Assembly: GCF_009741735.1 (NCBI RefSeq)
Contig: NZ_WHOH01000003.1
Location: forward strand, 1,178,001 to 1,242,000
From: Lentibacillus sp. JNUCC-1
GTDB taxonomy: Bacteria > Bacillota > Bacilli > Bacillales > Amphibacillaceae
DNA: 64,000 bases
Direction of reading: 5' to 3'
Part shown: positions 29,284 to 37,758 of the stretch, piece by piece
Position numbering within the stretch: position 1 is the stretch's first letter
How the letters are laid out: the number at the start of each line of letters is the position of its first letter
The notes under the pieces: generated by a model
Database searches by the model: none
Seen by the model: the letters and a program-made list of their open reading frames with translations, nothing else
What the model was told of the DNA's origin: nothing
Program-made: the position numbers and the translations under genes

Positions 29284-30102
29284 ATGAAGGAACAACTGAA
29301 TGAATCTGTTTCATATATTAAGTCAAAGTTAAACGCTGCACCAGAGATCGGGTTGATTCTCGGCTCCGGTCTTGGGGTGCTTGCTGATTCGATCGAAGAA
29401 CCAGTTGTGATTGATTATAAAGACATACCTCATTTTCCGGAGTCGACAGTTTCCGGTCATAAAGGACGTTTGGTCTGTGGCATGTTCGAAGGTAGACAGG
29501 TCCTTGCTATGCAGGGGCGCTTTCATTACTATGAAGGCTATACCATGCAGGAAGTGACATTTCCTGTGAGGGTTATGAACCAGCTTGGTGTTGATAAGCT
29601 TTTGGTTACCAATGCTGCCGGCGGCGTTAATACAGCGTTCACACCTGGAGATCTGATGATACTAACCGATCATATCAACAATATGGGAAATAATCCGCTG
29701 ATCGGTCCGAATGATGATGACGCAGGGGTACGTTTTCCCGATATGTCGCGTGTTTATACAGAGTCTTATATTGATCATGCAAGTAAGTGTGCTGACGATC
29801 TGGGAATGGATATACAAAAAGGGGTATATGTCGCCAACACAGGACCTGTTTATGAAACACCTGCAGAAGTCCGTATGCTTAGAATGATGGGAGGCGATGC
29901 TGTTGGAATGTCTACCGTTCCCGAGGTTATCGCCGCAGCACATACAGGCATGAAGGTGCTTGGAATTTCCTGTATCTCCAACATGGCTGCGGGCATTCTT
30001 GATCAGCCGCTCACACACGACGAGGTCATCGAAACAACTGAAAAGGTAAAAGGTAATTTCATAAAGCTTGTTAAAAAAATCATTCAAACATTACCACAAT
30101 AA
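29284..30102 (+). CDS. punA: Purine nucleoside phosphorylase
   Basis: Phosphorolysis of purine nucleosides to base and (deoxy)ribose 1-phosphate, the substrate of DeoB. Motifs are LILGSGLGVLAD, SGHKGRLV, MQGRFHYYEGY, VTNAAGGVNT, GPVYETPAEVRM and VGMSTVPEV. It is of the trimeric PNP-I type. Its 272 residues match the family. It starts 12 bases after deoB and corresponds to pupG of B. subtilis. Confidence 0.95.
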   Translation: MKEQLNESVSYIKSKLNAAPEIGLILGSGLGVLADSIEEPVVIDYKDIPHFPESTVSGHKGRLVCGMFEGRQVLAMQGRFHYYEGYTMQEVTFPVRVMNQLGVDKLLVTNAAGGVNTAFTPGDLMILTDHINNMGNNPLIGPNDDDAGVRFPDMSRVYTESYIDHASKCADDLGMDIQKGVYVANTGPVYETPAEVRMLRMMGGDAVGMSTVPEVIAAAHTGMKVLGISCISNMAAGILDQPLTHDEVIETTEKVKGNFIKLVKKIIQTLPQ

Positions 30103-30122
30103 GAATGTGCAGGTGAAAAAAC

Positions 30123-31430
30123 GTGAGAATGTACGATATCATTACTAAAAAAAGAGATGGTTTGGCTTTATCAGAAGCAGAGATCCGTTATTTTATAACA
30201 GAATATACAAACGGCAACATCCCGGATTACCAGGCAAGTGCTTTGCTCATGGCCATTTATTTTAACGACATGACTGATGAAGAGCGTGGTCTGATCACCA
30301 TGGCCATGACAGAATCAGGCGATATGATTGACCTATCAGCAATTGAGGGGATTAAGGTAGACAAGCATTCCACAGGGGGAGTAGGGGATACAACAACTTT
30401 GATTCTTGCGCCTCTTGTTGCCTCTCTGGGCGTGCCTGTTGCCAAAATGAGCGGACGTGGACTCGGTCATACTGGTGGTACCATCGATAAATTGGAAGCA
30501 ATTCCAGGTTTTCATGTAGAAATTACCACAGAAGAATTTATCAATCTTGTGAATAAAAATAAAGCTGCCGTCGTTGGGCAAACCGGGAATCTGACCCCTG
30601 CAGACAAGAAGCTTTACAGCTTACGAGATGTGACTGCCACAGTCAACTCGATCCCTTTAATCGCAAGTTCCATTATGAGTAAAAAAATTGCTTCGGGTGC
30701 TGATGCCATTGTACTTGATGTAAAAGTTGGATCTGGGGCATTTATGGAGGAATTGGAAGACGCAAGAGAACTTGCCCGTGCGATGGTCAGTATTGGTCGT
30801 CATGTTGACAGACAAACGATGGCGGTCATTTCAGATATGAATCAGCCACTTGGAAAAGCGATTGGGAATGCCCTGGAAGTAAAAGAAGCGATTGATACAT
30901 TAAAAGGACACGGACCTGAAGACCTCACCGAGCTCTGTTTGACGCTTGGCAGTCAGATGGTTGTTCTCTCAGGGAAATCGGGATCAATCGATGAAGCAAA
31001 ATCATTGCTGAAAGAACAATTAACAAATGGAAAAGCACTTGAGCAATTCAAGACTTTCATAACAGCTCAGGGCGGTGATGCCAGTGTTGTAGATGAACCG
31101 AATAAGCTTCCGACAGCACAGCATCAAATTGAATTGCCAGCTCAAGCCGATGGCATTGTAGCCCAATTCGACTGTAATAGTGTTGGAGCTGCAGCAGCTA
31201 TGCTGGGGGCGGGAAGAACCACAAAAGACTCAGTAATTGATCTCGCAGTTGGAATCGTGCTCAACAAAAAAATTGGTGATCATGTTCATGAAGGCGAGTC
31301 GCTCGCAACCATTCATACAAATCACGCTGATATTACTCAAGTTAAAGAGAAATTATATAACAGCATTCATATTCAGGATGAAGAAGTTAAGCTGCCAACC
31401 TTGATTTATGATACCATTACAAATTCATAA
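30123..31430 (+). CDS. pdp: Pyrimidine-nucleoside phosphorylase
   Basis: Phosphorolysis of uridine, thymidine and deoxyuridine. [18 protein letters not shown] and [22 protein letters not shown] are the phosphate- and nucleoside-binding signatures. [11 protein letters not shown] and [10 protein letters not shown] follow, and a C-terminal alpha/beta domain ends around residue 430. In B. subtilis pdp is in a different operon (dra-nupC-pdp). Here it sits between punA and dacF, making a complete purine-plus-pyrimidine salvage unit with deoB. Confidence 0.94.
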   Translation: MRMYDIITKKRDGLALSEAEIRYFITEYTNGNIPDYQASALLMAIYFNDMTDEERGLITMAMTESGDMIDLSAIEGIKVDKHSTGGVGDTTTLILAPLVASLGVPVAKMSGRGLGHTGGTIDKLEAIPGFHVEITTEEFINLVNKNKAAVVGQTGNLTPADKKLYSLRDVTATVNSIPLIASSIMSKKIASGADAIVLDVKVGSGAFMEELEDARELARAMVSIGRHVDRQTMAVISDMNQPLGKAIGNALEVKEAIDTLKGHGPEDLTELCLTLGSQMVVLSGKSGSIDEAKSLLKEQLTNGKALEQFKTFITAQGGDASVVDEPNKLPTAQHQIELPAQADGIVAQFDCNSVGAAAAMLGAGRTTKDSVIDLAVGIVLNKKIGDHVHEGESLATIHTNHADITQVKEKLYNSIHIQDEEVKLPTLIYDTITNS

Positions 31431-31434
31431 TATG

Positions 31435-31472
31435 AAAAAGACACACATGAATAAATCATGTGTGTCTTTTAT
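31435..31472. terminator. terminator after pdp
   Basis: AAAAGACACACATGA and TCATGTGTGTCTTTT form a long perfect stem with a 5-base loop and flanking A/T runs, right after pdp and just before the dacF promoter. Confidence 0.9.
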
Positions 31473-31478
31473 TTTCTA

Positions 31479-31508
31479 GTATAAAAATGATGGCCCTCGG
31501 CAATCCTA
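31479..31508 (+). promoter_or_regulatory. sigma-F promoter of dacF
   Basis: GTATA (31479-31483), 15 bases, then GGCAATCCTA (31499-31508) fit the sigma-F pattern GYWTA-N15-GGNRANANTW with a single mismatch. dacF starts 32 bases downstream. Read-through from it into spoIIAA-spoIIAB-sigF would give forespore autoregulation of sigma-F. Confidence 0.65.
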
Positions 31509-31540
31509 ACTATATATATTAAATTGTTGGAGGGAAAACT

Positions 31541-32731
31541 ATGAAAAAGTATCTGCTCATTGCTGTCGTGGCAGTGTTGTCTTTATTCACAGCAATTGCG
31601 CCTGTTAACGGTGAAAGTCATAGAGAAGAAAAGGAAGAAAATGCTGACAACCTCAAGCTTGCTGCGACTGCTAAATCGGCCATATTAATAGAACGTGATA
31701 CCGGGCAGGTTATTTTCAAGAAGAACGAAAATGAGGTCCTGCCTCCTGCAAGCATGACCAAAATCATGACCCTTTTACTCATTATGGAAGCATTGGATAA
31801 AGGTGAATTGAAACTGGACGAAATGGTGCGTGTGAGCGAACGTGCGGCGTCTATGGGCGGCACACAAATATTTTTGGAAGCAGGCGAAGAAATGTCTGTT
31901 AAAGACATGCTTAAAGGAATTGCCATTGGATCGGCGAATGATGCGAGTATGGCCCTTGCTGAACGCATTGGCGGCAGCGAAGAAGCCTTTGTTAAAAAGA
32001 TGAACGAGAAGGCAAAAGCACTTAGCCTGGAACACACAAAGTTCCAGAATCCATCGGGGCTCCCGGCCAAAGATCACTATACTACTGCTCATGACCTGGC
32101 TATAATGGCAAAAGAATTATTAAAATACGAAACTATAACAGATTATACATCAATTTATGAAGATTATTTACGAAAAGGGAAAGAAAATGAATTCTGGCTT
32201 GTGAATACGAATAAACTTGTTAAATTTTATCCAGGTGTGGATGGGCTTAAGACAGGCTATACAAGTGAAGCTAAATATGGCTTGACTGCAAGTGCAGAGA
32301 AGGACGGGATGAGGCTGATAGCAGTTGTAATGGGCGCCGAAACATCCAAAGAGCGCAATCAAATGGTATCGGGTATGCTCGACTATGCTTTTAGTCAATA
32401 TGATACAACACGTTTATTTAATAAAGGCGACGTTATCACACATCTGGAAATGTTAAAGGCAGACCATGCACAAACACCAGTAGTTGCGTCAGAATCTGTT
32501 AGTACTATGTTTAAAAAAGGGAATCCTTCTGAAAACATTTCAACAACTGTGAACATGGATAAAGATATCACACTTCCGTTGAAGGCCGGGGATCGAGTTG
32601 GAACATTGGTTGTCAAAGATGGGGATAGAGTCATGTCACAAACACCACTAATTATTGACCGGGACCTATCAAAGGCATCTGTATATATGTTGTTTAAACG
32701 AGCCATGCAAGAAATAGCAAAGAAAGACTAA
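31541..32731 (+). CDS. dacF: D-alanyl-D-alanine carboxypeptidase DacF
   Basis: A forespore penicillin-binding protein that trims peptidoglycan peptides and adjusts spore cortex cross-linking. It has an N-terminal signal peptide ([20 protein letters not shown]). The active-site motifs are SMTK (serine nucleophile), SAN and KTG (in [10 protein letters not shown]). A C-terminal PBP5-type beta domain follows from about residue 285. Its 396 residues and position before spoIIAA identify DacF among the DacA-like enzymes. Confidence 0.94.
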   Translation: MKKYLLIAVVAVLSLFTAIAPVNGESHREEKEENADNLKLAATAKSAILIERDTGQVIFKKNENEVLPPASMTKIMTLLLIMEALDKGELKLDEMVRVSERAASMGGTQIFLEAGEEMSVKDMLKGIAIGSANDASMALAERIGGSEEAFVKKMNEKAKALSLEHTKFQNPSGLPAKDHYTTAHDLAIMAKELLKYETITDYTSIYEDYLRKGKENEFWLVNTNKLVKFYPGVDGLKTGYTSEAKYGLTASAEKDGMRLIAVVMGAETSKERNQMVSGMLDYAFSQYDTTRLFNKGDVITHLEMLKADHAQTPVVASESVSTMFKKGNPSENISTTVNMDKDITLPLKAGDRVGTLVVKDGDRVMSQTPLIIDRDLSKASVYMLFKRAMQEIAKKD

Positions 32732-32826
32732 ATATGCCGATTTGCTTCTTCTTTTGTCAGCTGGCAGGATTTCTTTTACTGAATGGAGAAGTAAGCAATA
32801 CAGCATTTTTTCAAGGAGGAGAACAT

Positions 32827-33180
32827 ATGGGGTTGAGGATAATGTTTGAAGTGCGGGAAGATGTTTTGATTGTCAGATTATCAGGGGAACTGGATCATCA
32901 TGAAGCCGAAGAACTTCGCGAAGAATGGAAAAGTATGATTTATAATAACGCTGTTCAGCATGTCATATTAAATCTTGAAGATGTTACATTTATGGACAGT
33001 TCAGGATTGGGTGTTGTACTTGGCAGGTACAAAGAAGTGTCACAACTGGGGGGAGAAATGGTGGTATGTGCGATTTCCTCTCCAGTTAAACGTCTATTCG
33101 AAATGTCGGGGTTATTTAAAATCGTTCGCCTGGAAGAAAGTGAAACAGGGGCCTTGGCAACTTTGGGGGTGGCTTCATGA
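32827..33180 (+). CDS. spoIIAA: Anti-sigma F factor antagonist SpoIIAA
   Basis: A STAS-domain protein which, when dephosphorylated by SpoIIE, releases sigma-F from SpoIIAB. The phosphorylatable serine is in the conserved [17 protein letters not shown] 32827 with GGAGGAG directly upstream gives 117 residues; an in-frame extension to 32734 has no ribosome-binding site. The stop overlaps the spoIIAB start by four bases (ATGA). Confidence 0.96.
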   Translation: MGLRIMFEVREDVLIVRLSGELDHHEAEELREEWKSMIYNNAVQHVILNLEDVTFMDSSGLGVVLGRYKEVSQLGGEMVVCAISSPVKRLFEMSGLFKIVRLEESETGALATLGVAS

Positions 33181-33617
33181 GAAATGAAATGTCTATACAA
33201 TTTTCAAGTTTGAGCGAAAATGAATCGTTTGCCAGAGTGACTGTGGCTGCCTTTATTTCTCAGCTTGATCCCACAATGGATGAATTGACGGAAATTAAAA
33301 CAGTCGTTTCTGAGGCCGTAACAAATTCAATTATTCATGGTTATCACAACCAGCCGACGGGCACGATCACCATTACGTGTGTCCTGCATGACGAAGAAGT
33401 TGAACTCACTGTAAAGGATGATGGGTGCGGAATTGGAAATCTTGAGGAAGCCAGACAGCCGCTATACACATCCAAACCCGAGCTGGAACGCTCTGGAATG
33501 GGTTTCACCATCATGGAGAACTTTATGGATGTCATTGACGTGACTTCTGGGGAAAATCAAGGAACCATCATCCAAATGAAAAAGCAACTTACTACGAGCA
33601 AAACGGTTTGCAAATAG
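33177..33617 (+). CDS. spoIIAB: Anti-sigma F factor SpoIIAB
   Basis: A GHKL-family serine kinase and anti-sigma factor: it binds sigma-F and phosphorylates SpoIIAA. The N-box is [14 protein letters not shown], the G1 box VKDDGCGI and the G2 region [15 protein letters not shown]. It has 146 residues and is translationally coupled to spoIIAA. Confidence 0.96.
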   Translation: MRNEMSIQFSSLSENESFARVTVAAFISQLDPTMDELTEIKTVVSEAVTNSIIHGYHNQPTGTITITCVLHDEEVELTVKDDGCGIGNLEEARQPLYTSKPELERSGMGFTIMENFMDVIDVTSGENQGTIIQMKKQLTTSKTVCK

Positions 33618-33627
33618 AGGGGCCGCC

Positions 33628-34377
33628 ATGGATGTGAATGTAACCGAAAAAAAACGTCAATTGACCGATGAACAGGTGAAAACATATATCCATAGAAGTC
33701 AACAGGGGGATCAAGCGGCCCGAGACCTCCTTGTAGAGAAAAATACGCGACTGGTCTGGTCTGTTGTTCAACGATTTATCAATCGGGGTTACGATCCGGA
33801 TGATTTGTTTCAGATTGGCAGCATCGGTTTAATTAAATCCATAGATAAATTTGATCTATCGTATGATGTACGGTTTTCAACCTACGCTGTCCCCATGATT
33901 ATTGGAGAAATTCAGCGGTTCATTCGGGATGACGGCACCCTTAAGGTGAGCAGATCACTTAAAGAAACCTCCAATAAAGTACGGAGGGAAAAGGAACGGC
34001 TGACAAAAGAATTCGGGCGATCACCGTCCGTTAATGAACTTGCTGACAGCTTGGGCATACCAGTTGAGGATATCGTTCTTGCTGAAGATGCTGCACGTTC
34101 ACCGCAATCGATCCATGAAACAGTGTTTGAAAATGACGGTGATCCAATTACACTTCTTGATCAGATAGCTGATTCGGACACAAGCTGGTTTGATAAAATG
34201 TCGCTTGAAGAGACAATCCGCACTCTGAAGGAAAGGGAACGACTTATCGTCTATCTCAGATACTACAAAGACCAAACACAATCCGAAGTCGCCGACCGAT
34301 TAGGAATTTCCCAGGTCCAAGTATCCCGACTCGAGAAAAAAATACTGCAAGACCTAAAAACACGCATGAACCTCTAA
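33628..34377 (+). CDS. sigF: Forespore RNA polymerase sigma-F factor
   Basis: The first forespore-specific sigma factor. Region 2 is FQIGSIGLIKSIDKFDLSYD with RFSTYAVPMIIGEIQRFIRD; region 3 contains VSRSLKETSNKVRREKERL; region 4 has the helix-turn-helix TQSEVADRLGISQVQVSRLEK. Its 249 residues fit. It is last in the dacF-spoIIA unit. In B. subtilis the spoVA operon follows immediately; here an insertion element of over 2 kb intervenes. Confidence 0.97.
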   Translation: MDVNVTEKKRQLTDEQVKTYIHRSQQGDQAARDLLVEKNTRLVWSVVQRFINRGYDPDDLFQIGSIGLIKSIDKFDLSYDVRFSTYAVPMIIGEIQRFIRDDGTLKVSRSLKETSNKVRREKERLTKEFGRSPSVNELADSLGIPVEDIVLAEDAARSPQSIHETVFENDGDPITLLDQIADSDTSWFDKMSLEETIRTLKERERLIVYLRYYKDQTQSEVADRLGISQVQVSRLEKKILQDLKTRMNL

Positions 34378-34404
34378 AAAGCCGTCAATCAAGACGGCTT
34401 TTTT
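34376..34404 (+). terminator. sigF terminator
   Basis: AAAAAGCCGTC-AATCAA-GACGGCTTTTTT begins inside the sigF stop codon. It is a classic intrinsic terminator. Confidence 0.92.
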
Positions 34405-34845
34405 CGTTATATAAGTAAACTGCGAACTAACTTGTAACTGCCTCGCTCAGCGGCTCGGGGGAAACACTGCGCTTTCCGCGGGCGCTGCTGAGCCTCGGGC
34501 CCACAGGATGTGGGTCATGAAGGCGTTGCGACAGGACGTCGCGGTTTTAGCCTTCCTTCCCCTCTGCCGACCTCCGGGGTCTCATCGAGGCTTTGCATCC
34601 CGCAGGAGTCTCCGTGTTTCCCCCGAGCTTGGTATGAGTGATTATTCCCTAACTCTTATGTGAGTAGAACCGTCCAAGCCTCTGAATTAAATAAAGTGAT
34701 TGGAGCGGAGGGAAGTCGACTCCTACCATGAAAATTAAAATACTATAATACTTAAAAATGGCAATACTAAAGTAGACGCAGCTCATTCTTTTTTAAAAAA
34801 AGTAGGAGAGCGCCAATGTCTAATGGGTATAGAATCAGTAAGATG

Positions 34846-36069
34846 TTAAGATACTTCTTGTTCCTTAATATCAACTGTATATCCTAAACTTTCTAGGCGG
34901 CGCAGTGAATGGTTAACAATAGATTGTTTTCTTTGCTTGTCGAAGTGATCTTCGCCTAAATCTACATACATCTCTTTACGAGTTAGTAGATAGTAGGCTA
35001 TTCGTAAAATGGCATGAGCAACTACAATTGCTGCTCGTTTTCTACCCTTACGGGCAGCCGTACGACGATAGAGTGCTCCGAGATAGGTCTTGGAACCCCG
35101 AAGTGAATGAGCTGCTTCAATTAATGCAGATTTCAAATATTTATTTCCATTCCTAGTTCTAGATGATTTACGTTTCCCAGCACTTTCATTATTACCGGGA
35201 ACTAACCCCGCCCATGAACACATTTGCGGTGCAGTAGGAAATTGTTTTTTAATATTTGTTCCAAGCTCTGCAAGTATTTGTTCAGCCATTCTTGTTGCTA
35301 TTCCTGGGATTGAATCCAGTCGCTCAATATCTTCCTGATATTCACTCATTCTTTGAGCTATCTCTTCATCAAGCATATCTATTGTTTTAGTAAGGTAATC
35401 ATAGTGGTCTATAATAGTCTTTATCATGAACCGCTGATGATCTTGTATATAACCTTGTAGAGCAAGTTTTAGTTGTTCTTTTTTCTGTTTCATTACGCCT
35501 CTTGCATAATTGGCTAAAACATCAAGGTCTTCAACGCCATTAGCTATAGACCGAAGCATATCAAGAGAAGAGACGCCTGTAATGTTAGAAACAACAGAAC
35601 CTAGTTTGATGTTAGCGCCTTCTAGGACTTTCTGAATTCGATTGAGTTGTCTCGCACGTTCTTCGATGATGCTTCTACGATACCGAACAAGTTCACGTAG
35701 TTCCCTTTGTTTCCGATCTGGAATGAAGCTAGCCTTTAGTAAACCATGACGAAGAAGCTTAGCAATCCATTCAGCATCTTTGACATCTGTTTTTCTTCCT
35801 GGAACAGCTTTAATATGTTGCGCATTCACTACTAAGAATTCAATATCTTCTGCTTCTAACAAATTAACAATTGGTTTCCAGTAGACACTCGTGCTTTCCA
35901 TCGCAACATGTGTGCATTTGTGTTCCTTGATCCAATCCACTAATCCGATCAGATAAACAGTTTTGGTTGAAAATGTTTCAATCTCCTTTCCTTTTGGTGT
36001 GATAATGCATGCAGTAATGTTGTCTTTGTGGACATCCAAACCGCATGCTCTTTCAATGAGTATATCCAT
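34846..36069 (-). CDS. IS110-family transposase (recombinase)
   Basis: A 407-residue DEDD-type recombinase. The N-terminal RuvC-like domain shows CGLDVHKDNITACI (first Asp), HVAMESTSVYWKP (Glu) and GRKTDVKDAEWIAKLLRHG (last two Asp). A coiled-coil linker spans about residues 120-260. The C-terminal Tnp domain has IPGIATRMAEQILAELG and SAGKRKSSRTRNGNKYLKSAL, which contains the candidate catalytic serine. The gene is intact, so the element may still be active. Confidence 0.95.
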   Translation of the reverse strand: MDILIERACGLDVHKDNITACIITPKGKEIETFSTKTVYLIGLVDWIKEHKCTHVAMESTSVYWKPIVNLLEAEDIEFLVVNAQHIKAVPGRKTDVKDAEWIAKLLRHGLLKASFIPDRKQRELRELVRYRRSIIEERARQLNRIQKVLEGANIKLGSVVSNITGVSSLDMLRSIANGVEDLDVLANYARGVMKQKKEQLKLALQGYIQDHQRFMIKTIIDHYDYLTKTIDMLDEEIAQRMSEYQEDIERLDSIPGIATRMAEQILAELGTNIKKQFPTAPQMCSWAGLVPGNNESAGKRKSSRTRNGNKYLKSALIEAAHSLRGSKTYLGALYRRTAARKGRKRAAIVVAHAILRIAYYLLTRKEMYVDLGEDHFDKQRKQSIVNHSLRRLESLGYTVDIKEQEVS

Positions 36070-36104
36070 TGAAAAGCATCCTTTCTACGGCATTAAATAT
36101 TTTA

Positions 36105-36300
36105 AGGCTGGCGCAACAACCAGAATAGGGTTAATCTACCATGAGTGCTTCCCGAAAGGGAGCAACAATAAGTGATGCGCCGTGGTCGAAGGAGTCAGAC
36201 TGCGGGTAGGGCTCTAAGGCACCAAGGAGTATCGACCTTCCTCATCCAGCCGTAGCACTAGTATCGCCACCCTACATCTATTTTCATCCCCTTGTGGTGT
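36105..36300 (-). ncRNA. Candidate bridge RNA of the IS110 element (extent approximate)
   Basis: This is the non-coding end upstream of the transposase. Read on the minus strand, in order, it contains: CCCGCAG (36206-36200), equal to left target plus core; GACTCCT (36196-36190), the complement of core plus right target; CATGGTAG (36143-36136), identical to the transposon end plus core at 34730-34723; and TGGTTG (36122-36117), complementary to the other transposon end at 36321-36326. GGTCGA/TCGACC (36236-36231 and 36189-36184) can close the target loop. Order and pairing match the IS621 bridge RNA model. Transcript ends are not known. Confidence 0.7.
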
Positions 36301-36645
36301 ATAGCGTTTTTTGCGATACATGGTTGACTCCGGGAACAGCACGAGTCCGAAGACCCCACAGCGTTACATTAAGGATGGTCGACTAAAACCGCCCTTTGCG
36401 GGCAACGTCGACATACCCCTTGCCGGGGCAAGGAGGCTGAGGCCGTGCCCGCGGCTAGAAGACACTGTTAAAGTGTCCTTCTTGAACAGATGTCGCACTT
36501 GAGCTGTGATAAAGTTAAAGCGACTTCCCGGAGCGCAAATCACGATCTGCTTACTATGCACATTGATTTGCCTTCATCTTATGTAGTAAGAACGCTCTTA
36601 AAAACTTTCACTAGTTCGTAGTTTGTGTCAAATGTGAAGTGGTTT

Positions 36646-36675
36646 TGATAATTTTGAGGGGTGTTGGTCATAATA
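36646..36675 (+). promoter_or_regulatory. sigma-G-type promoter of spoVAA
   Basis: CATAATA (36669-36675) matches the sigma-G -10 pattern CATNNTA exactly. TGATA (36646-36650) lies 18 bases upstream and matches three of five -35 positions. It lies outside the repeat element, so the insertion leaves forespore transcription of spoVAA intact. Confidence 0.5.
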
Positions 36676-36709
36676 AGGGGTAACCTTTTTGATGAAGGAA
36701 TGGTGAGTT

Positions 36710-37312
36710 ATGGTTGACACTGTATATTTGCGGATGAGGAAGAATGTTGATTTGACTGATATGAAACTGTTGAAATTAAATGACATTGCATATATTTCCG
36801 CTCCGTCAGCTCTTAAATCACATCTTTTGGAGACCGACATTTATCGTATGACAGAGAAAGACCAGAATACAGTTGTGATCGATGGCTTTATGGTTATTGA
36901 TCATCTGAATGAGATATTTTCAGATGCTGAGTTTCAAATGGTTGGTCCAAATGAAGCGATTATCCGTGTGCATAAACAGCGGAAGAGAACACCAATTGTG
37001 ATTGTCGCTTTCATCTGGCTGCTGCTATTCATTGGAACCGCTATGACCATTATGAATTTCCATTATGATGTCAGCATGCAAGAAGTTCAGCAAAAACTAC
37101 ATTATATCATAACAGGGGAAAAGAAAGAATATCCCCTTTGGCTGCAAATTCCTTATTCAATCGGCCTTGGGGTCGGAATGCTGTTGTTTTTTAATCATTG
37201 GTTTAAAAAGCGATTTAACGAAGAACCAAGCCCACTAGAAGTTGAGATCTTCAATTATCAGCAAAGCCTTGATCAATATGCTGTCCAGCATGAGAATAAA
37301 CTTCATGATTAA
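36710..37312 (+). CDS. spoVAA: Stage V sporulation protein AA
   Basis: A spore inner-membrane protein of the SpoVA group, associated with dipicolinic acid movement. About 95 soluble N-terminal residues (opening VDTVYLRMRKN) are followed by two membrane segments, roughly at 98-115 and 145-162. Its 200 residues match the family. The end overlaps spoVAB by eight bases. Confidence 0.9.
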   Translation: MVDTVYLRMRKNVDLTDMKLLKLNDIAYISAPSALKSHLLETDIYRMTEKDQNTVVIDGFMVIDHLNEIFSDAEFQMVGPNEAIIRVHKQRKRTPIVIVAFIWLLLFIGTAMTIMNFHYDVSMQEVQQKLHYIITGEKKEYPLWLQIPYSIGLGVGMLLFFNHWFKKRFNEEPSPLEVEIFNYQQSLDQYAVQHENKLHD

Positions 37313-37733
37313 AGAGATCGTATTAAGGGTGGCAGAAAGCATCATCGGTTTTGCTGGAGGTTTGGCAGTGGGAGCAGGTTATGTGGCTTTTTTGACCGTA
37401 TTGGGCATCATCCCCAGGCTGATTCAATTAAGCAAAACAAGTCACCTCCTTAAAGTGTATGCAGCATGTATCATACTAGGTTCCATGTTCGGCATTTATT
37501 TAAGTTTTGCCGATGTCTCCTGGGATCACCCTGTTATCCTTGTTGTTATATGGGGGGCATTTCATGGGATTTTTGTGGGGATGATTGCAGCTGGTTTGAC
37601 GGAAATTCTTAATGTGTTTCCGTTATTATCAAAGCGCATCGGACTTAACCGATACTTGAAAGGATTAATGATGGCAATTGTTTTTGGCAAAGTTGCCGGG
37701 TCGTTGTTTCAATGGCTTTATTTTGTTCAGTAG
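37305..37733 (+). CDS. spoVAB: Stage V sporulation protein AB
   Basis: A 142-residue protein with four hydrophobic segments. The start IIGFAGGLAVGAGYVAFLTVLG and the LNVFPLLSKRIGLNRYL loop are typical of SpoVAB. ATG 37305 is taken because it overlaps the spoVAA stop. The next gene in B. subtilis would be spoVAC; here it is spoVAF. Confidence 0.9.
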   Translation: MIKEIVLRVAESIIGFAGGLAVGAGYVAFLTVLGIIPRLIQLSKTSHLLKVYAACIILGSMFGIYLSFADVSWDHPVILVVIWGAFHGIFVGMIAAGLTEILNVFPLLSKRIGLNRYLKGLMMAIVFGKVAGSLFQWLYFVQ

Positions 37734-37758
37734 TTTTAAAAGAAATGTGGTGGGTTTT

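Larger units (their letters stand above)
34725..36327 (-). mobile_element. IS110-family insertion sequence (1603 bp)
   Basis: The boundaries come from comparison with the intact repeat at 60511-60530. There GACTC-CT-GCGGGAACAGC is continuous; here GACTC-CT ends at 34724 and CT-cCGGGAACAGC resumes at 36328, with one G-to-C substitution at 36330. The element thus has a CT dinucleotide on each side and no longer duplication or terminal inverted repeat, as expected for IS110 elements. It contains one transposase gene on the minus strand and about 260 bases of non-coding DNA upstream of it (36070-36327). Confidence 0.88.
34414..36630. repeat. Palindromic MITE-like repeat element, copy A, split by an IS110 insertion
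   Basis: The outer ends are AAACTGCGAACTA (34417-34429) and TAGTTCGTAGTTT (36612-36624), inverted repeats of 13 bases with one mismatch. Between them are two GC-rich palindromic modules: one bounded by GGGGGAAACAC and GTGTTTCCCCC (about 34458-34626), the second starting TGATTGGAGCGGAGGGAAGTC (34699) and resuming after the insertion at 36330. Relative to copy C (60227-60806) it carries an extra hairpin-rich segment of about 70 bases at 34497-34567. It shares with copy C an internal 63-base insert at 36455-36517. Short reading frames inside are not credible genes. Confidence 0.85.

Noticed and set aside
34440..34730. CRISPR-like array from the recurring GC-rich segments
   Set aside because: The repeats are long, palindromic and dispersed, not short, regularly spaced and tandem; no cas genes are present.
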